Shown: one piece after another, positions 17,667 through 26,915 of the stretch
How positions within the stretch are numbered: the stretch's first letter is position 1
How the letters are laid out: each line of letters starts with the position of its first letter
NCBI RefSeq assembly: GCF_014203735.1
Contig: NZ_JACHJQ010000001.1
Coordinates: 917,269 to 981,268 of the forward strand
Source: Actinophytocola algeriensis
GTDB taxonomy: Bacteria; Actinomycetota; Actinomycetes; Mycobacteriales; Pseudonocardiaceae
Reading direction: 5' to 3'
DNA: 64,000 bases
The notes under the pieces: model-generated
What the model was told of the DNA's origin: nothing
Seen by the model: only the letters and a program-made list of their open reading frames with translations
The model's database searches: none
Made by a program: the position numbers and the translations under genes

Positions 17667-18731
17667 CTATTTCTTGTCCAGGCCACCCGCGTCGACCGCG
17701 GGCTTCCCGGCTTCCTCGAGCACGGCGTTCAGTTCGGTCAGGTCCGCGAAACCGGCCACCTCGGGCGCGGTCTCCGCGATGCCCGCGGTCACCTGGTCCT
17801 GCGCGAGCTGCTTGAACTCACCGGCGATCGGGTCGAACGTGAGCGAGATGTTGGACCAGGCCCGCTCGATCACCTCGGGCTTGAGCGCCTTGCCGGTCAG
17901 CGCTTCCAGCTGCGTGTTGACGGCGGCCTGTGCGTCGGCGGTGTTCTCGTTGGCGTAGTCGATCGACGCGACCAGGCCGCGCAGGAACGCGCGCACGGTC
18001 TCCGGGTGCTCGTTCAGGAACTGGGTCCGTACGATCACGACGGTGGTCGGGAACCGGCCGTCCGGCCACAGCTCCTCCTCGTCGAGCAGCACGGTCGCGC
18101 CCGCCTCCAGCACCAGCCGCGACGACCACGGCTCCGGCAGCCACGCCGCCTGCACGTTCCCGCCCCGGAAGGCGTCGAGCGTCTGCGCGTTCTCCATGTT
18201 CGTGACCTCCACCTTGCCGGTGAGGTCGTTGTCCGCCAGCCACTTCTTCAGCGCGACGTCCTGCGTGTTGCCGAGCTGCGGGGTCACCACGGTCTTGCCG
18301 GCCAGGTCCGCGGGCGTCCTGATGTCCGGCTTCACCACCAGCTGCGCGCCGCCGGAGGTGACGCCGGAGATCAGCCGCACGACCTCGCCCTTGGACTTCG
18401 CGTAGGCGTTGATCGCCGGGCCGGAGCCGATGAACCCGATGTCGAGCGAGCCGCCGAGCAGCGCCGACACCTCGGTCGGACCCGCGTTGAACTCCTGGCG
18501 GGTCAGCTCGGTGTCGCCCAGCTCCTCCTCGAACAGGCCCTTCTCCAGGCCGATCAGCGCGGGTGCGTGGGTGACGTTCGGGAAGTAGCCCAGACGCAGC
18601 TCGGCCGCCGGGCCCTTGTCCTGTGCGGCCGCGCCGGTGCTGTCGTCGCCTTCGTCCGCGCGCGAGCACGCGGTGGCCAGCAACGACAGTGCTGCGATCG
18701 TGGCGGTGAGGAGCCGAGTCCTGGTACGCAC
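17667..18731 (-). CDS. ABC transporter substrate-binding lipoprotein, SsuA/NrtA-like
   Basis: A 354-residue lipoprotein. The GTG at 18731 follows GAAAGG at good distance and gives a signal peptide ending in a lipobox-like LATAC. The mature part begins with LRLGYFPNVTHAPALIGLEKG, typical of aliphatic sulfonate/taurine/nitrate-binding proteins, with FNAGPTEVSALLGGSLDIGF and WLPEPW later. It probably binds an organosulfonate or another sulfur anion at the outer face of the membrane. It lies 14 bp after cysN, so uptake and assimilation are co-transcribed. Confidence 0.88.
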   Translation of the reverse strand: MRTRTRLLTATIAALSLLATACSRADEGDDSTGAAAQDKGPAAELRLGYFPNVTHAPALIGLEKGLFEEELGDTELTRQEFNAGPTEVSALLGGSLDIGFIGSGPAINAYAKSKGEVVRLISGVTSGGAQLVVKPDIRTPADLAGKTVVTPQLGNTQDVALKKWLADNDLTGKVEVTNMENAQTLDAFRGGNVQAAWLPEPWSSRLVLEAGATVLLDEEELWPDGRFPTTVVIVRTQFLNEHPETVRAFLRGLVASIDYANENTADAQAAVNTQLEALTGKALKPEVIERAWSNISLTFDPIAGEFKQLAQDQVTAGIAETAPEVAGFADLTELNAVLEEAGKPAVDAGGLDKK

Positions 18732-18745
18732 AGGTTCGGGCCTTT

Positions 18746-20023
18746 CTAGTTCCTGTCGAGTAAGGGGAGCGGGGCCCCGACCAACCCCGCGGCCAGTGTC
18801 GTGCCGTCGGCCGGGTCGATCACCAGGAAGGCGCCGGTCCGGCCCCGGCTCGAGTAGCCGTCGACCGGGAGCGGCTCCGCCGTGCGCAGCACCACCTGAC
18901 CGATCTCGTTGAGGGTCAACGTCTCCGGGTACTCGTGGGTGGCGAGCTTCTGCTCGTCGAAGCGGGTGCGCAACTCGGTGACCACTGCCTGGACGGTCTT
19001 GGCGCCGGACTTGACAAGAACTTTCTGGTTCTGCCGCAACGGTTTGTCCGCCAGCCACGCGAGGGTCGCGGACAGCTCGTCGGTCAGCTCCGGTGCCTCG
19101 GCGGCGGCGGCGATCACGTCACCGCGGGAGATGTCGACGTCGTCGGCGAGCAGCAGCGTCACGGACCGGTCCGCTTCCGCCTCGGTGAGTTCGCCGTCGG
19201 GTGTGTCGATGCGCTCGACCGTGGTCCGCAGCCCGCCAGGGAGTACGACGACCTCGTCACCCGGCCGGACCGTGCCTGCCGCGACCTGGCCCGCGTAGCC
19301 GCGGTAGTCCGGGTGTTCCTCGGTGCGGGGCCGGATCACGTACTGCACGGGGAAGCGGAACGGCGCCTCGTGCGGGTCCTGCTCGACCGGCACGGTCTCC
19401 AGGTGGTCCAGCAGCGTCGGACCCGTGTACCACGGCGTGTGCGGCGAGTGCTCGACCACGTTGTCGCCGCGCAGGGCGGAAACCGGGATCGCGAGCACCG
19501 TGCCCATGGGGTAGCCCAAGGAGGTCGCGTGTGCCGTGAACTCCTTGGCGATCACCTCGAACGTGCCCTCGTCGTAGTCCACGAGGTCGATCTTGTTGAC
19601 CGCCAGCACGAGCCGAGGCACCCCGAGCAGCGCGAGGACCGCGGCGTGGCGGCGGGTCTGCTCGATGACGCCTTTCCGCGCGTCCACCAGCAGGATCGCC
19701 AGCTCGGCGGTGGACGCGCCGGTGACCGTGTTGCGGGTGTACTGCACGTGGCCCGGGGTGTCGGCGAGCACGAACGTCCGCTTGTCGGTGGCGAAGTAGC
19801 GGTACGCCACGTCGATCGTGATGCCCTGCTCACGCTCGGAGCGCAGCCCGTCGACCAGCAGTGAGAGGTCCGGTGTGGACAGTCCCTTGTCGACGCTCGC
19901 GCGGTGCACGGCGTCGAGCTGGTCGGCCAGCACCGACTTCGTGTCGTACAGGAGGCGGCCGACGAGCGTGGACTTGCCGTCGTCCACGCTGCCCGCTGTC
20001 GCAAGCCTGAGGAGATCGGACAT
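18746..20023 (-). CDS. cysN: Sulfate adenylyltransferase subunit 1 (GTPase)
   Basis: A 425-residue EF-Tu-like GTPase subunit of ATP sulfurylase. It carries G1 GSVDDGKSTL, the switch region GITIDVAYRYF, G3 DTPGHVQYTRN and G4 NKIDLVD, then two beta-barrel domains. It activates CysD, which makes adenosine 5'-phosphosulfate. There is no CysC (APS kinase) fusion at the C-terminus, which fits an APS-reducing pathway. The ATG shares one base with the cysD stop (TGATG). Confidence 0.95.
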   Translation of the reverse strand: MSDLLRLATAGSVDDGKSTLVGRLLYDTKSVLADQLDAVHRASVDKGLSTPDLSLLVDGLRSEREQGITIDVAYRYFATDKRTFVLADTPGHVQYTRNTVTGASTAELAILLVDARKGVIEQTRRHAAVLALLGVPRLVLAVNKIDLVDYDEGTFEVIAKEFTAHATSLGYPMGTVLAIPVSALRGDNVVEHSPHTPWYTGPTLLDHLETVPVEQDPHEAPFRFPVQYVIRPRTEEHPDYRGYAGQVAAGTVRPGDEVVVLPGGLRTTVERIDTPDGELTEAEADRSVTLLLADDVDISRGDVIAAAAEAPELTDELSATLAWLADKPLRQNQKVLVKSGAKTVQAVVTELRTRFDEQKLATHEYPETLTLNEIGQVVLRTAEPLPVDGYSSRGRTGAFLVIDPADGTTLAAGLVGAPLPLLDRN

Positions 20024-20967
20024 CAGAAGTAGCCCTCTCGCTTGCGGTCTTCCATGGCCGCCTCGGAGAGGCGGTCGTCGGCGCGGGTCGCGCCGCGCTC
20101 GGTGAGCCGGGACGCGCCGACCTCGGCGATGACCTCGTCGAGGGTGGTGGCGACGGACTCGACGGCGCCGGTGCAGGAGCCGTCGCCGACCGTGCGGTAC
20201 CGGACCGTCTTGCGCACCTTGGTCTCGCCGTCCCGCGGGCCGCCCCACGGGCCCTCGGCGAGCCACATGCCGTCACGCAGGTAGACCTCGCGCTCGTGGG
20301 CGTAGTAGATCTCCGGCAGCTCGATGCCCTCCCGCTGGATGTAGCGCCACACGTCCAGCTCGGTCCAGTTCGACAGCGGGAACACCCGCACGTGCTCGCC
20401 GGGACGGTGCCGCCCGTTGTAGAGGTTCCACAGCTCGGGGCGCTGCCTGCGCGGCTCCCACTGGCCGAACGCGTTGCGGAGGCTGAAGATCCGCTCCTTC
20501 GCCCGTGCCCGCTCCTCGTCGCGGCGTCCGCCGCCGAACACCGCGTCGAACTTGTTCTCCGTGATGGAGTCCAGCAGCGGCACGGTCTGCAAGGGGTTGC
20601 GGGTGCCGTCCGGGCGCTCGGTGAGGCGGCCGTCGTCGATCCAGTCCTGCACCTTCGCGACGACCAGGCGCAGGCCGTACCGCTCGACGACGCGGTCGCG
20701 GAACTCGATGACCTCGTCGAAGTTGTGCCCGGTGTCCACGTGCAGCAGCGGGAACGGCACGGGTGCGGGCCAGAACGCCTTGACCGCGAGGTGCAGCAGC
20801 AGTGTGGAGTCCTTGCCGCCGGAGAACAGGATCACCGGCCGGTCGAACTCGCCCGCGACCTCGCGCATGATGTGGATGGCCTCGGACTCGAGGCGCCCCA
20901 GCGCATCCAGGGTGGGCCGGGCCGGTTCGATGGTGGCGGTCGACGCTTCGCTCGCACGCTCGCTCAT
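20023..20967 (-). CDS. cysD: Sulfate adenylyltransferase subunit 2
   Basis: A 314-residue ATP sulfurylase catalytic subunit of the PP-loop ATP-pyrophosphatase fold. It shows the SGGKDST loop (VILFSGGKDSTLLLHL), LLHVDTGHNFDEVIEFRD, FGGGRRDEE(R)ARAKERIFS and the C-terminal RKREGYF. It converts sulfate and ATP to APS with CysN. The ATG at 20967 overlaps the cysH stop (ATGA), which decides the start against longer upstream possibilities. Confidence 0.95.
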   Translation of the reverse strand: MSERASEASTATIEPARPTLDALGRLESEAIHIMREVAGEFDRPVILFSGGKDSTLLLHLAVKAFWPAPVPFPLLHVDTGHNFDEVIEFRDRVVERYGLRLVVAKVQDWIDDGRLTERPDGTRNPLQTVPLLDSITENKFDAVFGGGRRDEERARAKERIFSLRNAFGQWEPRRQRPELWNLYNGRHRPGEHVRVFPLSNWTELDVWRYIQREGIELPEIYYAHEREVYLRDGMWLAEGPWGGPRDGETKVRKTVRYRTVGDGSCTGAVESVATTLDEVIAEVGASRLTERGATRADDRLSEAAMEDRKREGYF

Positions 20968-21656
20968 CCGTGCAACCCGCATTCGGTCTTGGCAAGGCCG
21001 GCCCACCGGCCGCTGCGGGCGTCCTGCCCCGGCAACGGTTTCGCGGTGCACGGCGCGCAGCCGATGGACAGGTAACCCTCGGACACGAGGGGGTTCTCCA
21101 GGATGCCGTGCTCGGCGATGTAGCCGGTGAACTCGTCGTCGGTCCACGGCGCGATCGGGTTGATCTTCACCAGGCCGTTGCGGTCGTCCCACTGCACGAT
21201 CGGCGTGTTCGCGCGGGTCGGCGCGTCGACGCGGCGCACCCCGGTCACCCACGCGTCGTAGCGGGAGAGGGTGTTCCGCAGCGGCACCACCTTGCGCAGG
21301 AAGCAGCACTGCGTCGGATTGGTCTTGTTCAGCAGCCCGAACTCGGCCTCCTGGTCGGCGACCGACTGCTCGGCCTCGGCGTTCACGATCCGCACCGACG
21401 GGTAGACCACCTCGACCGCGTCGCGGGTGCCGATGGTCTCGGCGAAGTGGTAGCCGGTCTCCAGGAACAGCACGTCGACATCCGGCTTCGCCTTGACCGC
21501 CAGGTCGATCAGCACCGCGTCCTGCATGTTGGAGGCGACGATGAAGTTGTCGCCGAACGTCGCCGCGGTCCACGCGAGGGCTTCCGCCGCGGTGGCGTCG
21601 GCCAGCTCCTCCTGCGCCCGTTCCGCGACCTTCCGCAAGTCGGTCGTGGTGGTCAC
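20964..21656 (-). CDS. cysH: Adenylyl-sulfate (APS) reductase
   Basis: A 230-residue assimilatory reductase that reduces APS to sulfite with thioredoxin. The catalytic C-terminal KTECGLHG is present, and the cysteine pairs QCCFLRK and GCAPCT that ligate a [4Fe-4S] cluster mark it as an APS rather than a PAPS reductase. This matches the absence of an APS kinase in the operon. GTG 21656 overlaps the stop of the small zinc-ribbon gene (GTGA), which sets the start. Confidence 0.94.
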   Translation of the reverse strand: MTTTTDLRKVAERAQEELADATAAEALAWTAATFGDNFIVASNMQDAVLIDLAVKAKPDVDVLFLETGYHFAETIGTRDAVEVVYPSVRIVNAEAEQSVADQEAEFGLLNKTNPTQCCFLRKVVPLRNTLSRYDAWVTGVRRVDAPTRANTPIVQWDDRNGLVKINPIAPWTDDEFTGYIAEHGILENPLVSEGYLSIGCAPCTAKPLPGQDARSGRWAGLAKTECGLHG

Positions 21657-21829
21657 TTGGTCACCTCTTCCCGCTGTGCGGTCGATCCAGTCAGGTTGAG
21701 CCCGACGAACTTCACGGTGAACACGCGCCTGCAGCCGGTGCACAGCCACGCCGCGTGCGGTTCCTCCTGCGGGCGAAGGTCCTCGTCGCCGCAGTAGGGG
21801 CAGTAGAAGGGGGTCGCCCTGTCACTCAT
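21653..21829 (-). CDS. Small zinc-ribbon protein of the sulfite reductase operon, 58 aa
   Basis: This short protein has two CxxC pairs (FYCPYCGDE and WLCTGCRRVF), spaced as in a rubredoxin-like or zinc-ribbon fold, and a C-terminal tail. It lies between the sulfite reductase (37 bp gap) and cysH (GTGA overlap) and is translationally coupled to cysH. Similar small proteins occur between cysI and cysH in other actinobacteria (memory). It might bind zinc or act as a redox partner or sulfur carrier; no function is established. Confidence 0.8.
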   Translation of the reverse strand: MSDRATPFYCPYCGDEDLRPQEEPHAAWLCTGCRRVFTVKFVGLNLTGSTAQREEVTK

Positions 21830-21866
21830 CGCAGCCTCCGCGGGGAGGAAGTACGTCGGCCGGCGG

Positions 21867-23540
21867 TCACTTGAGGTCCGCCTCCTCGGCACGGGCGACC
21901 CACTGCGGGAAGCGCTCGTCCGGCTTGCGGTCGGCCACGTAGTTGCGCACCACGCGCTCCACGTACTCAGCCAGCTCGTCCGCGGTCACCTTGTGGCCAC
22001 GCAGCTTCCGCCCGAAACCGGTGTCGAGGCCGAGCCCGCCGCCGAGGTGCACCTGGAAGCCCTCGACCTGGTTGCCATCGTCGTCGGTGACGATCTGGCC
22101 CTTCAGCCCGATGTCCGCGGTCTGGATGCGGGCGCAGGAGTTGGGGCAGCCGTTGATGTGCACGCTGATCGGCGTGGTCACGTCGCCGGTGATGTCCTTG
22201 AGCCGGTCCTCGAGCTGGCTCACCAGGTCCACCGCGCGGGCCTTGGTCTCGACGATCGCGAGCTTGCAGAACTCGAGGCCGGTGCACGCCATCACGCCGC
22301 GCCGCCACGGCGACGGGTCGGTCTGCAGCCCCAGCCCGGCGAGCGTGGTCTTCAGGCTGTCCACTTCGGACCTCGCGACGTCGAGCACGATCAGCTTCTG
22401 CAGCGGTGTGAACCGCACGCGGTGCGAGCCGGCCTTCTCCGCGGCGTCGGCCACCGCGATGAGCTTGGCGCCCGACACGCGGCCCGCGATGGGCGCGGCG
22501 CCGAGGTAGAAGTGGCCGTCCTTCTGGCGGTGCACGCCGATGTGGTCGCGCGGCTGGTCCGGCACCTCGGGCGGGGGCCCGTCGTACAGGGGCCGCTTCA
22601 GGTACTCGGTCTCCAGGACCTCGCGGAACCTGGCGGCGCCCCAGTCCTTCACGAGGAACTTGAGGCGCGCGCGGTTGCGCAGCCTGCGGTAGCCGTAGTC
22701 GCGGAAGATGCTGATCACGCCCGCCCACACGTCCGGCACCTCGTCGAGCGAGATCCACGCGCCGAGGCGCTGGCCGATCATCGGGTTCGTGGACAGGCCG
22801 CCGCCGACCCACACGTCGAAACCGGGGCCGTGCTCCGGGTGGTGCACACCGACGAACGCCACGTCGTGCACCTCGTGCGCCACGTCGGGCAGCCCGGAGA
22901 TCGCGGTCTTGAACTTGCGCGGCAGGTTGGCGAACGCCTTGTCACCGACGTACCGGCGCTTGATCTCGTCGATCGCGGGGGTGCCGTCGATCACCTCGTC
23001 CTCGGCGATGCCCGCGACGGGCGAGCCGAGGATCACACGCGGGCTGTCGCCGCACGCCTCCATCGTCGTGAGGCCGACGTCCTCCAGCTTCTTCCAGATC
23101 GTCGGCATGTCCTCGACGCGGATCCAGTGGTACTGGATGTTCTGCCGGTCGGTGATGTCGGCGGTGTCGCGTGCGTAGTCGCGGGACACCTCGCCGATGA
23201 CCCGCAGCTGCTCGGTCGTGACCGCACCACCGTCGATGCGGACGCGCAGCATGAAGAACTCGTCGTCCAGCTCCTCCGGCTCGAGCGTGGCCGTGCGGCC
23301 GCCGTCGATGCCGGGCTTGCGCTGGGTGTAGAGGCCGAACCAGCGGAACCGCCCGCGCAGGTCGCCAGGATCGATGCCGGCGAAACCCGTGTGGGCGTAG
23401 ATGTTCTCGATGCGGGCGCGGACGTTGAGCGGGTTGTCGTCCTTCTTGCTGCGCTCGTTGGGGTTCAGCGGCTCGCGGTAACCGAGCGCCCACTGCCCCT
23501 CACCGCGCTTCTGGCGTTTCGTGGTGGGAGATGACGACAC
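21867..23540 (-). CDS. sir: Ferredoxin-dependent sulfite reductase (siroheme)
   Basis: A 557-residue nitrite/sulfite reductase with two repeated halves. The siroheme-[4Fe-4S] site is C-T-G-L-E-F-C followed by CPNSC (CX5C...CX3C), and RQNIQYHWIR is also typical. It reduces sulfite to sulfide with six electrons from ferredoxin. Sulfite rather than nitrite is chosen because the genes downstream are cysH, cysD and cysN. GTG 23540 has GGAGG 8 nt upstream; the same GGAGG can pair with GACCTC just before it, which may gate translation. First structural gene of the operon, after the leader peptide at 23648-23731. Confidence 0.93.
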   Translation of the reverse strand: MSSSPTTKRQKRGEGQWALGYREPLNPNERSKKDDNPLNVRARIENIYAHTGFAGIDPGDLRGRFRWFGLYTQRKPGIDGGRTATLEPEELDDEFFMLRVRIDGGAVTTEQLRVIGEVSRDYARDTADITDRQNIQYHWIRVEDMPTIWKKLEDVGLTTMEACGDSPRVILGSPVAGIAEDEVIDGTPAIDEIKRRYVGDKAFANLPRKFKTAISGLPDVAHEVHDVAFVGVHHPEHGPGFDVWVGGGLSTNPMIGQRLGAWISLDEVPDVWAGVISIFRDYGYRRLRNRARLKFLVKDWGAARFREVLETEYLKRPLYDGPPPEVPDQPRDHIGVHRQKDGHFYLGAAPIAGRVSGAKLIAVADAAEKAGSHRVRFTPLQKLIVLDVARSEVDSLKTTLAGLGLQTDPSPWRRGVMACTGLEFCKLAIVETKARAVDLVSQLEDRLKDITGDVTTPISVHINGCPNSCARIQTADIGLKGQIVTDDDGNQVEGFQVHLGGGLGLDTGFGRKLRGHKVTADELAEYVERVVRNYVADRKPDERFPQWVARAEEADLK

Positions 23541-23546
23541 CCGTCC

Positions 23547-23559
23547 GACCTCCGAGGTC
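23547..23559 (-). promoter_or_regulatory. Hairpin that can hide the sir Shine-Dalgarno
   Basis: On the minus strand GACCTC-G-GAGGTC is a near-loopless inverted repeat, and its 3' half contains the GGAGG ribosome-binding site of sir. In this minimal form the loop is too small to fold alone, so pairing would need the register to shift or involve flanking bases. It is still a plausible switch under control of the upstream leader peptide. Confidence 0.4.
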
Positions 23560-23595
23560 TGGGCGCTCGCGCACACCGGACGACGTTCGGGAGGT

Positions 23596-23619
23596 CGCCG
23601 GCGCACCCGGGCGCCGGCG
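23596..23619 (-). promoter_or_regulatory. GC-rich hairpin between cysteine leader and sir
   Basis: Arms CGCCGGCG (23596-23603) and CGCCGGCG (23612-23619) are perfectly complementary around an 8-nt loop. The hairpin starts 29 bases after the leader stop codon. It is a candidate pause, terminator or antiterminator element of the cysteine attenuation region; there is no T-run. Confidence 0.5.
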
Positions 23620-23647
23620 TACGAGAATAGAAAACGGCGGCGGCGGG

Positions 23648-23731
23648 TTACCGCCGGCACATCGCGCTGGAAACACGAACGAAGTCCACGTGGCGCCGGG
23701 CCACGAGGAGGAGTTCGGTAACAGCGGACAT
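23648..23731 (-). CDS. Cysteine leader peptide upstream of the sulfate-assimilation operon, 27 aa
   Basis: A small ORF on the minus strand, ATG 23731 to TAA 23648. The peptide begins MSAVTELLL, contains RRHVDFVRVSSAM and ends Cys-Arg-Arg before the stop. This matches the actinobacterial putative leader peptides (RxHVDLxRxSSxxC) found upstream of sulfur genes; in mycobacteria related uORFs mediate cysteine-responsive attenuation. A ribosome stalled at the Cys codon, the third-last, would alter the RNA structure in the 107-nt spacer before sir. I infer that this controls the whole operon down to the chelatase gene at 15258. Confidence 0.82.
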   Translation of the reverse strand: MSAVTELLLVARRHVDFVRVSSAMCRR

Positions 23732-23839
23732 GACCTCAGCGTGCCACGCGTCCACGAGGTGGTCCACCTGCATCCGCATCGTGGGACAGGCGCCGACTAG
23801 CTTGCGATTAGGTCCGGCACCTGCCAGTGCGGTGCCGTC

Positions 23840-25060
23840 TCAGTGCGGTGCCGTCTCAGGGGGTGGCGTCGGCCTGCTGTAGGCGGAGTGCTGGTTCAGC
23901 TCGTCCATCCACGTGGTGAAGCCCGCCGGTGTCATCGACGGCCAGTCCGGGGTGTGCTCGACCTGGGCGGCGCCGATCCGGCGACCGAGCTCGACCAGTG
24001 AGCGGGCGACCGGCCCGCGCCCGCGCTCGTACTCGGCGAGCGCGGCGTCCAGGTCGGCGTCCTGGTGGCCGGCCCACGCCCGGCCCAGCGCCAGTGCCTC
24101 CTGCAGGGCCTTCGTCGCGCCCGCGCCGGAGTGCGGCCGGGTGACCGCCCCAGCGTCACCCATGAGCAGCACCCGCCCGGCGACCAGCCGCCCGGCCAGC
24201 AGGTCGAACACCGGCTGCACCATGAGCTCGTCCCGCTCGGTGCGGCGGATGATCTCCGCGTACGCGGCCGGGAAGTGCCGGTCCACCACCGCGTCGAGGA
24301 AGGTGAGCAGCTCGTCGTCGACGCGGCGGACCGCCAGCTCGGCGGGCGCGGGGTCGGCGGGCATGCCGGGGATGCGGTAGTACAACCCCCAGGTCATCCG
24401 GTGTTCCGCCGTCGCGTCCGGCACCAGCACGAACAGGCAGTGGCCGTGTGGCAGGACGATCGTGGCGAACGACCGGTCGACCGGGCCGAGCCGGTCGACC
24501 AGGTCGGCCACGCGGTCGATCGGATAGCTCCCGCGCCACAGGCCGTACCCCGCGTACACGGGCCGGGCGGCCGGGTCCACCACGGCACGCACCACCGAGC
24601 GGTACCCGTCGGCGCCGATCACCAGGTCGAACGGGTGCCGCTGCCCGTCCGACGTCACGACCCGCGCCTCGCCGGGTGCGGACTCGACGCCGGTCACCTG
24701 GGTGCCGACCCGGTAGTCGGCACCGTCCACCCTGGCGCGCAGCGCCCGCCACAGCAGGCTCCAGTTGTGGTAGCGGGCGCGGAACGGCTGGCGCCACAGC
24801 TCCCGCCCGCGGTCGCCGTCGCGGACGAGCCACACCCGCTCGGTGTAGAGCATCGCGGGCAACCGAGGATCCACCAGTCCCGCCGCGTCCAGCTCGGCCC
24901 GCACCAGCTCGGGGATCCCTATGCCGTAGTTGCGGTCACGCAGCTCGTCCGGGTTGCGTTCGAACACCGTGACGGCACAGTCCAGCTCTCGCAGTACGTG
25001 TGCGGCCGCGCAGCCGGCGATGCTGCCGCCGACGATCCCCACTCTCGGCGGGACGCTCAC
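23840..25060 (-). CDS. FAD-dependent monooxygenase
   Basis: A 406-residue flavoprotein of the p-hydroxybenzoate hydroxylase-like group. It has the N-terminal dinucleotide fold [17 protein letters not shown] (GxGxxG variant) ending in FERNPDEL, the DG motif [12 protein letters not shown], and the second FAD motif [20 protein letters not shown]. The substrate is unknown; hydroxylation of an aromatic or polyketide is usual for the group. Its GTG overlaps the ilvD stop (GTGA), an unusual coupling of a flavin oxygenase to amino acid synthesis. A 16-bp tandem duplication (23825-23856) covers the stop codon. Confidence 0.88.
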   Translation of the reverse strand: MSVPPRVGIVGGSIAGCAAAHVLRELDCAVTVFERNPDELRDRNYGIGIPELVRAELDAAGLVDPRLPAMLYTERVWLVRDGDRGRELWRQPFRARYHNWSLLWRALRARVDGADYRVGTQVTGVESAPGEARVVTSDGQRHPFDLVIGADGYRSVVRAVVDPAARPVYAGYGLWRGSYPIDRVADLVDRLGPVDRSFATIVLPHGHCLFVLVPDATAEHRMTWGLYYRIPGMPADPAPAELAVRRVDDELLTFLDAVVDRHFPAAYAEIIRRTERDELMVQPVFDLLAGRLVAGRVLLMGDAGAVTRPHSGAGATKALQEALALGRAWAGHQDADLDAALAEYERGRGPVARSLVELGRRIGAAQVEHTPDWPSMTPAGFTTWMDELNQHSAYSRPTPPPETAPH

Positions 25061-26901
25061 TTGTTGACGTCGCGGACCGCTCCCTGCGACGCGTCCGTGG
25101 CCAGGCGGGCGTAGGCGCGCAGCGCCGCCGTCACCGGGCGCTGGCGGTCCACCGGCTGCCACGGCCGCTCGCTCGACTCCATCTTCGCGCGGCGGTCGGC
25201 CAGGACCGCCGGGTCGACCAGCAGTTCGAGGCGCCGCTCGTGCACGTCGATCAGGATGCGGTCGCCGTCCTCCACCAGGCCGATCGTGCCGCCGCCCGCC
25301 GCCTCCGGGGAGATGTGGCCGACCGAAAGGCCCGACGAGCCACCCGAGAAGCGGCCGTCGGTGATCAGTGCGCACTTCTTGCCGAGGCCCGCGCCCTTGA
25401 GGAACGCGGTCGGGTGCAGCATCTCCTGCATGCCCGGCCCGCCCGCGGGGCCTTCGTACCGCACGACCAGGACCTCACCCGGCTGGATCTGCTTGCCCAG
25501 GATCACCGACACGGCCTGCTCCTGGCTCTCGACGACCCGCGCGGGGCCCTCGAAGTGGAACAGCTCCTCGTCGATCCCGGCCGCCTTGATGATCGCGCCG
25601 TTCTCGGCCAGGTTGCCGCGCAGCACGGCGAGACCACCCTCGGCGGTGTAGGCGTGCTCGACGTCGTGGATGCAGCCACCGGCGGCGTCGGTGTCCAGCG
25701 ACGTCCACCGGTTCGCCGTGGAGAACGCCTTCGTCGTGCGCACCCCGCCCGGCGCGGCGTGGAACAGCTCCACCGCCTCCTCGGACGGGGACGAGCCGCG
25801 GATGTCCCACGAACCCAGCCACTGCGCCAGCGACGGCGAGTGGATCGTGTGCACGTCCTCGTTCAGCTTCCCGCCGCGCCACAGCTCACCGAGGATCGCG
25901 GGGATGCCGCCGGCCCGGTGCACGTCCTCCATGTGGTAGTCCGAGTTCGGCGACACCTTCGACAGGCACGGCACGCGCCGCGAGATCGCGTCGATGTCGG
26001 CCAGCGTGAAGTCGACCTCACCCTCGCGGGCGGCGGCGAGGATGTGCAGCACCGTGTTGGTGGACCCGCCCATCGCCATGTCGAGCGCCATCGCGTTCTC
26101 GAACGCCGCGCGCGTCGCGATCGAGCGCGGCAGCACGGAGTGGTCGTCCTCGCCGTAGTACCGCTTCGCCAGCGCCATCACGGTGGTCCCGGCCCGCTCG
26201 AACAGCGCGCGGCGCGCCTCGTGCGTGGCGAGTGTCGAGCCGTTGCCGGGCAGCGCGAGCCCCAGCGCCTCGGTCAGGCAGTTCATGGAGTTGGCCGTGA
26301 ACATGCCGGAGCACGATCCGCAGGTCGGGCACGCCGACTGCTCCACCGCGGCGAGGCCGAGCTCGTCGACCTTGTCGTTCGCCGACGCCGAGATCGCGGT
26401 GATCAGGTCCGAGGACGGGTGCGCGACGCCGTCGACGACGACCGCCTTGCCCGCCTCCATCGGCCCACCGGACACGAACACGGTCGGGATGTTGAGCCGC
26501 ATGGCGGCGTTCAGCATGCCCGGCGTGATCTTGTCGCAGTTCGAGATGCAGACGAGCGCGTCCGCCGCGTGCCCGTTGACCATGTACTCCACGGCGTCGG
26601 CGATGACCTCGCGCGACGGCAGCGAGTACAGCATCCCGCCGTGGCCCATGGCGATGCCGTCGTCGACCGCGATCGTGTGGAACTCGCGTGCGGTGCCGCC
26701 CGCCGCGCGCACCGCGTCGGCCACGATGTCGCCGAGGTCGCGCAGGTGGACGTGGCCAGGCACGAACTGCGTGTACGAGTTGGCGATGGCCACGATCGGC
26801 TTGCCGAAGTCGCTGTCGGTCATGCCGGTGGCACGCCACAGCGCCCTGGCGCCCGCCGCGTTGCGGCCGTGGGTGGTGACGCGGGAACGGAGCTCAGGCA
26901 C
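25057..26901 (-). CDS. ilvD: Dihydroxy-acid dehydratase
   Basis: A 614-residue dehydratase making 2-keto-isovalerate and 2-keto-3-methylvalerate, the third common step of valine and isoleucine synthesis. Fe-S ligands are visible in [11 protein letters not shown] and [17 protein letters not shown], and the C-terminal [19 protein letters not shown] is typical. It lies opposite to the ilvB-ilvN-ilvC cluster, sharing the intergenic control region with it through the small gene at 26916. It starts 14 bp after that gene. Confidence 0.96.
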   Translation of the reverse strand: MPELRSRVTTHGRNAAGARALWRATGMTDSDFGKPIVAIANSYTQFVPGHVHLRDLGDIVADAVRAAGGTAREFHTIAVDDGIAMGHGGMLYSLPSREVIADAVEYMVNGHAADALVCISNCDKITPGMLNAAMRLNIPTVFVSGGPMEAGKAVVVDGVAHPSSDLITAISASANDKVDELGLAAVEQSACPTCGSCSGMFTANSMNCLTEALGLALPGNGSTLATHEARRALFERAGTTVMALAKRYYGEDDHSVLPRSIATRAAFENAMALDMAMGGSTNTVLHILAAAREGEVDFTLADIDAISRRVPCLSKVSPNSDYHMEDVHRAGGIPAILGELWRGGKLNEDVHTIHSPSLAQWLGSWDIRGSSPSEEAVELFHAAPGGVRTTKAFSTANRWTSLDTDAAGGCIHDVEHAYTAEGGLAVLRGNLAENGAIIKAAGIDEELFHFEGPARVVESQEQAVSVILGKQIQPGEVLVVRYEGPAGGPGMQEMLHPTAFLKGAGLGKKCALITDGRFSGGSSGLSVGHISPEAAGGGTIGLVEDGDRILIDVHERRLELLVDPAVLADRRAKMESSERPWQPVDRQRPVTAALRAYARLATDASQGAVRDVNK

Positions 26902-26915
26902 GGCTCCTCCAACTT

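Noticed and set aside
23541-23839. SAM or other metabolite riboswitch ahead of the sulfite reductase gene
   Set aside because: No conserved riboswitch core could be recognised; the short ORF with terminal cysteine and the hairpins explain the region better.
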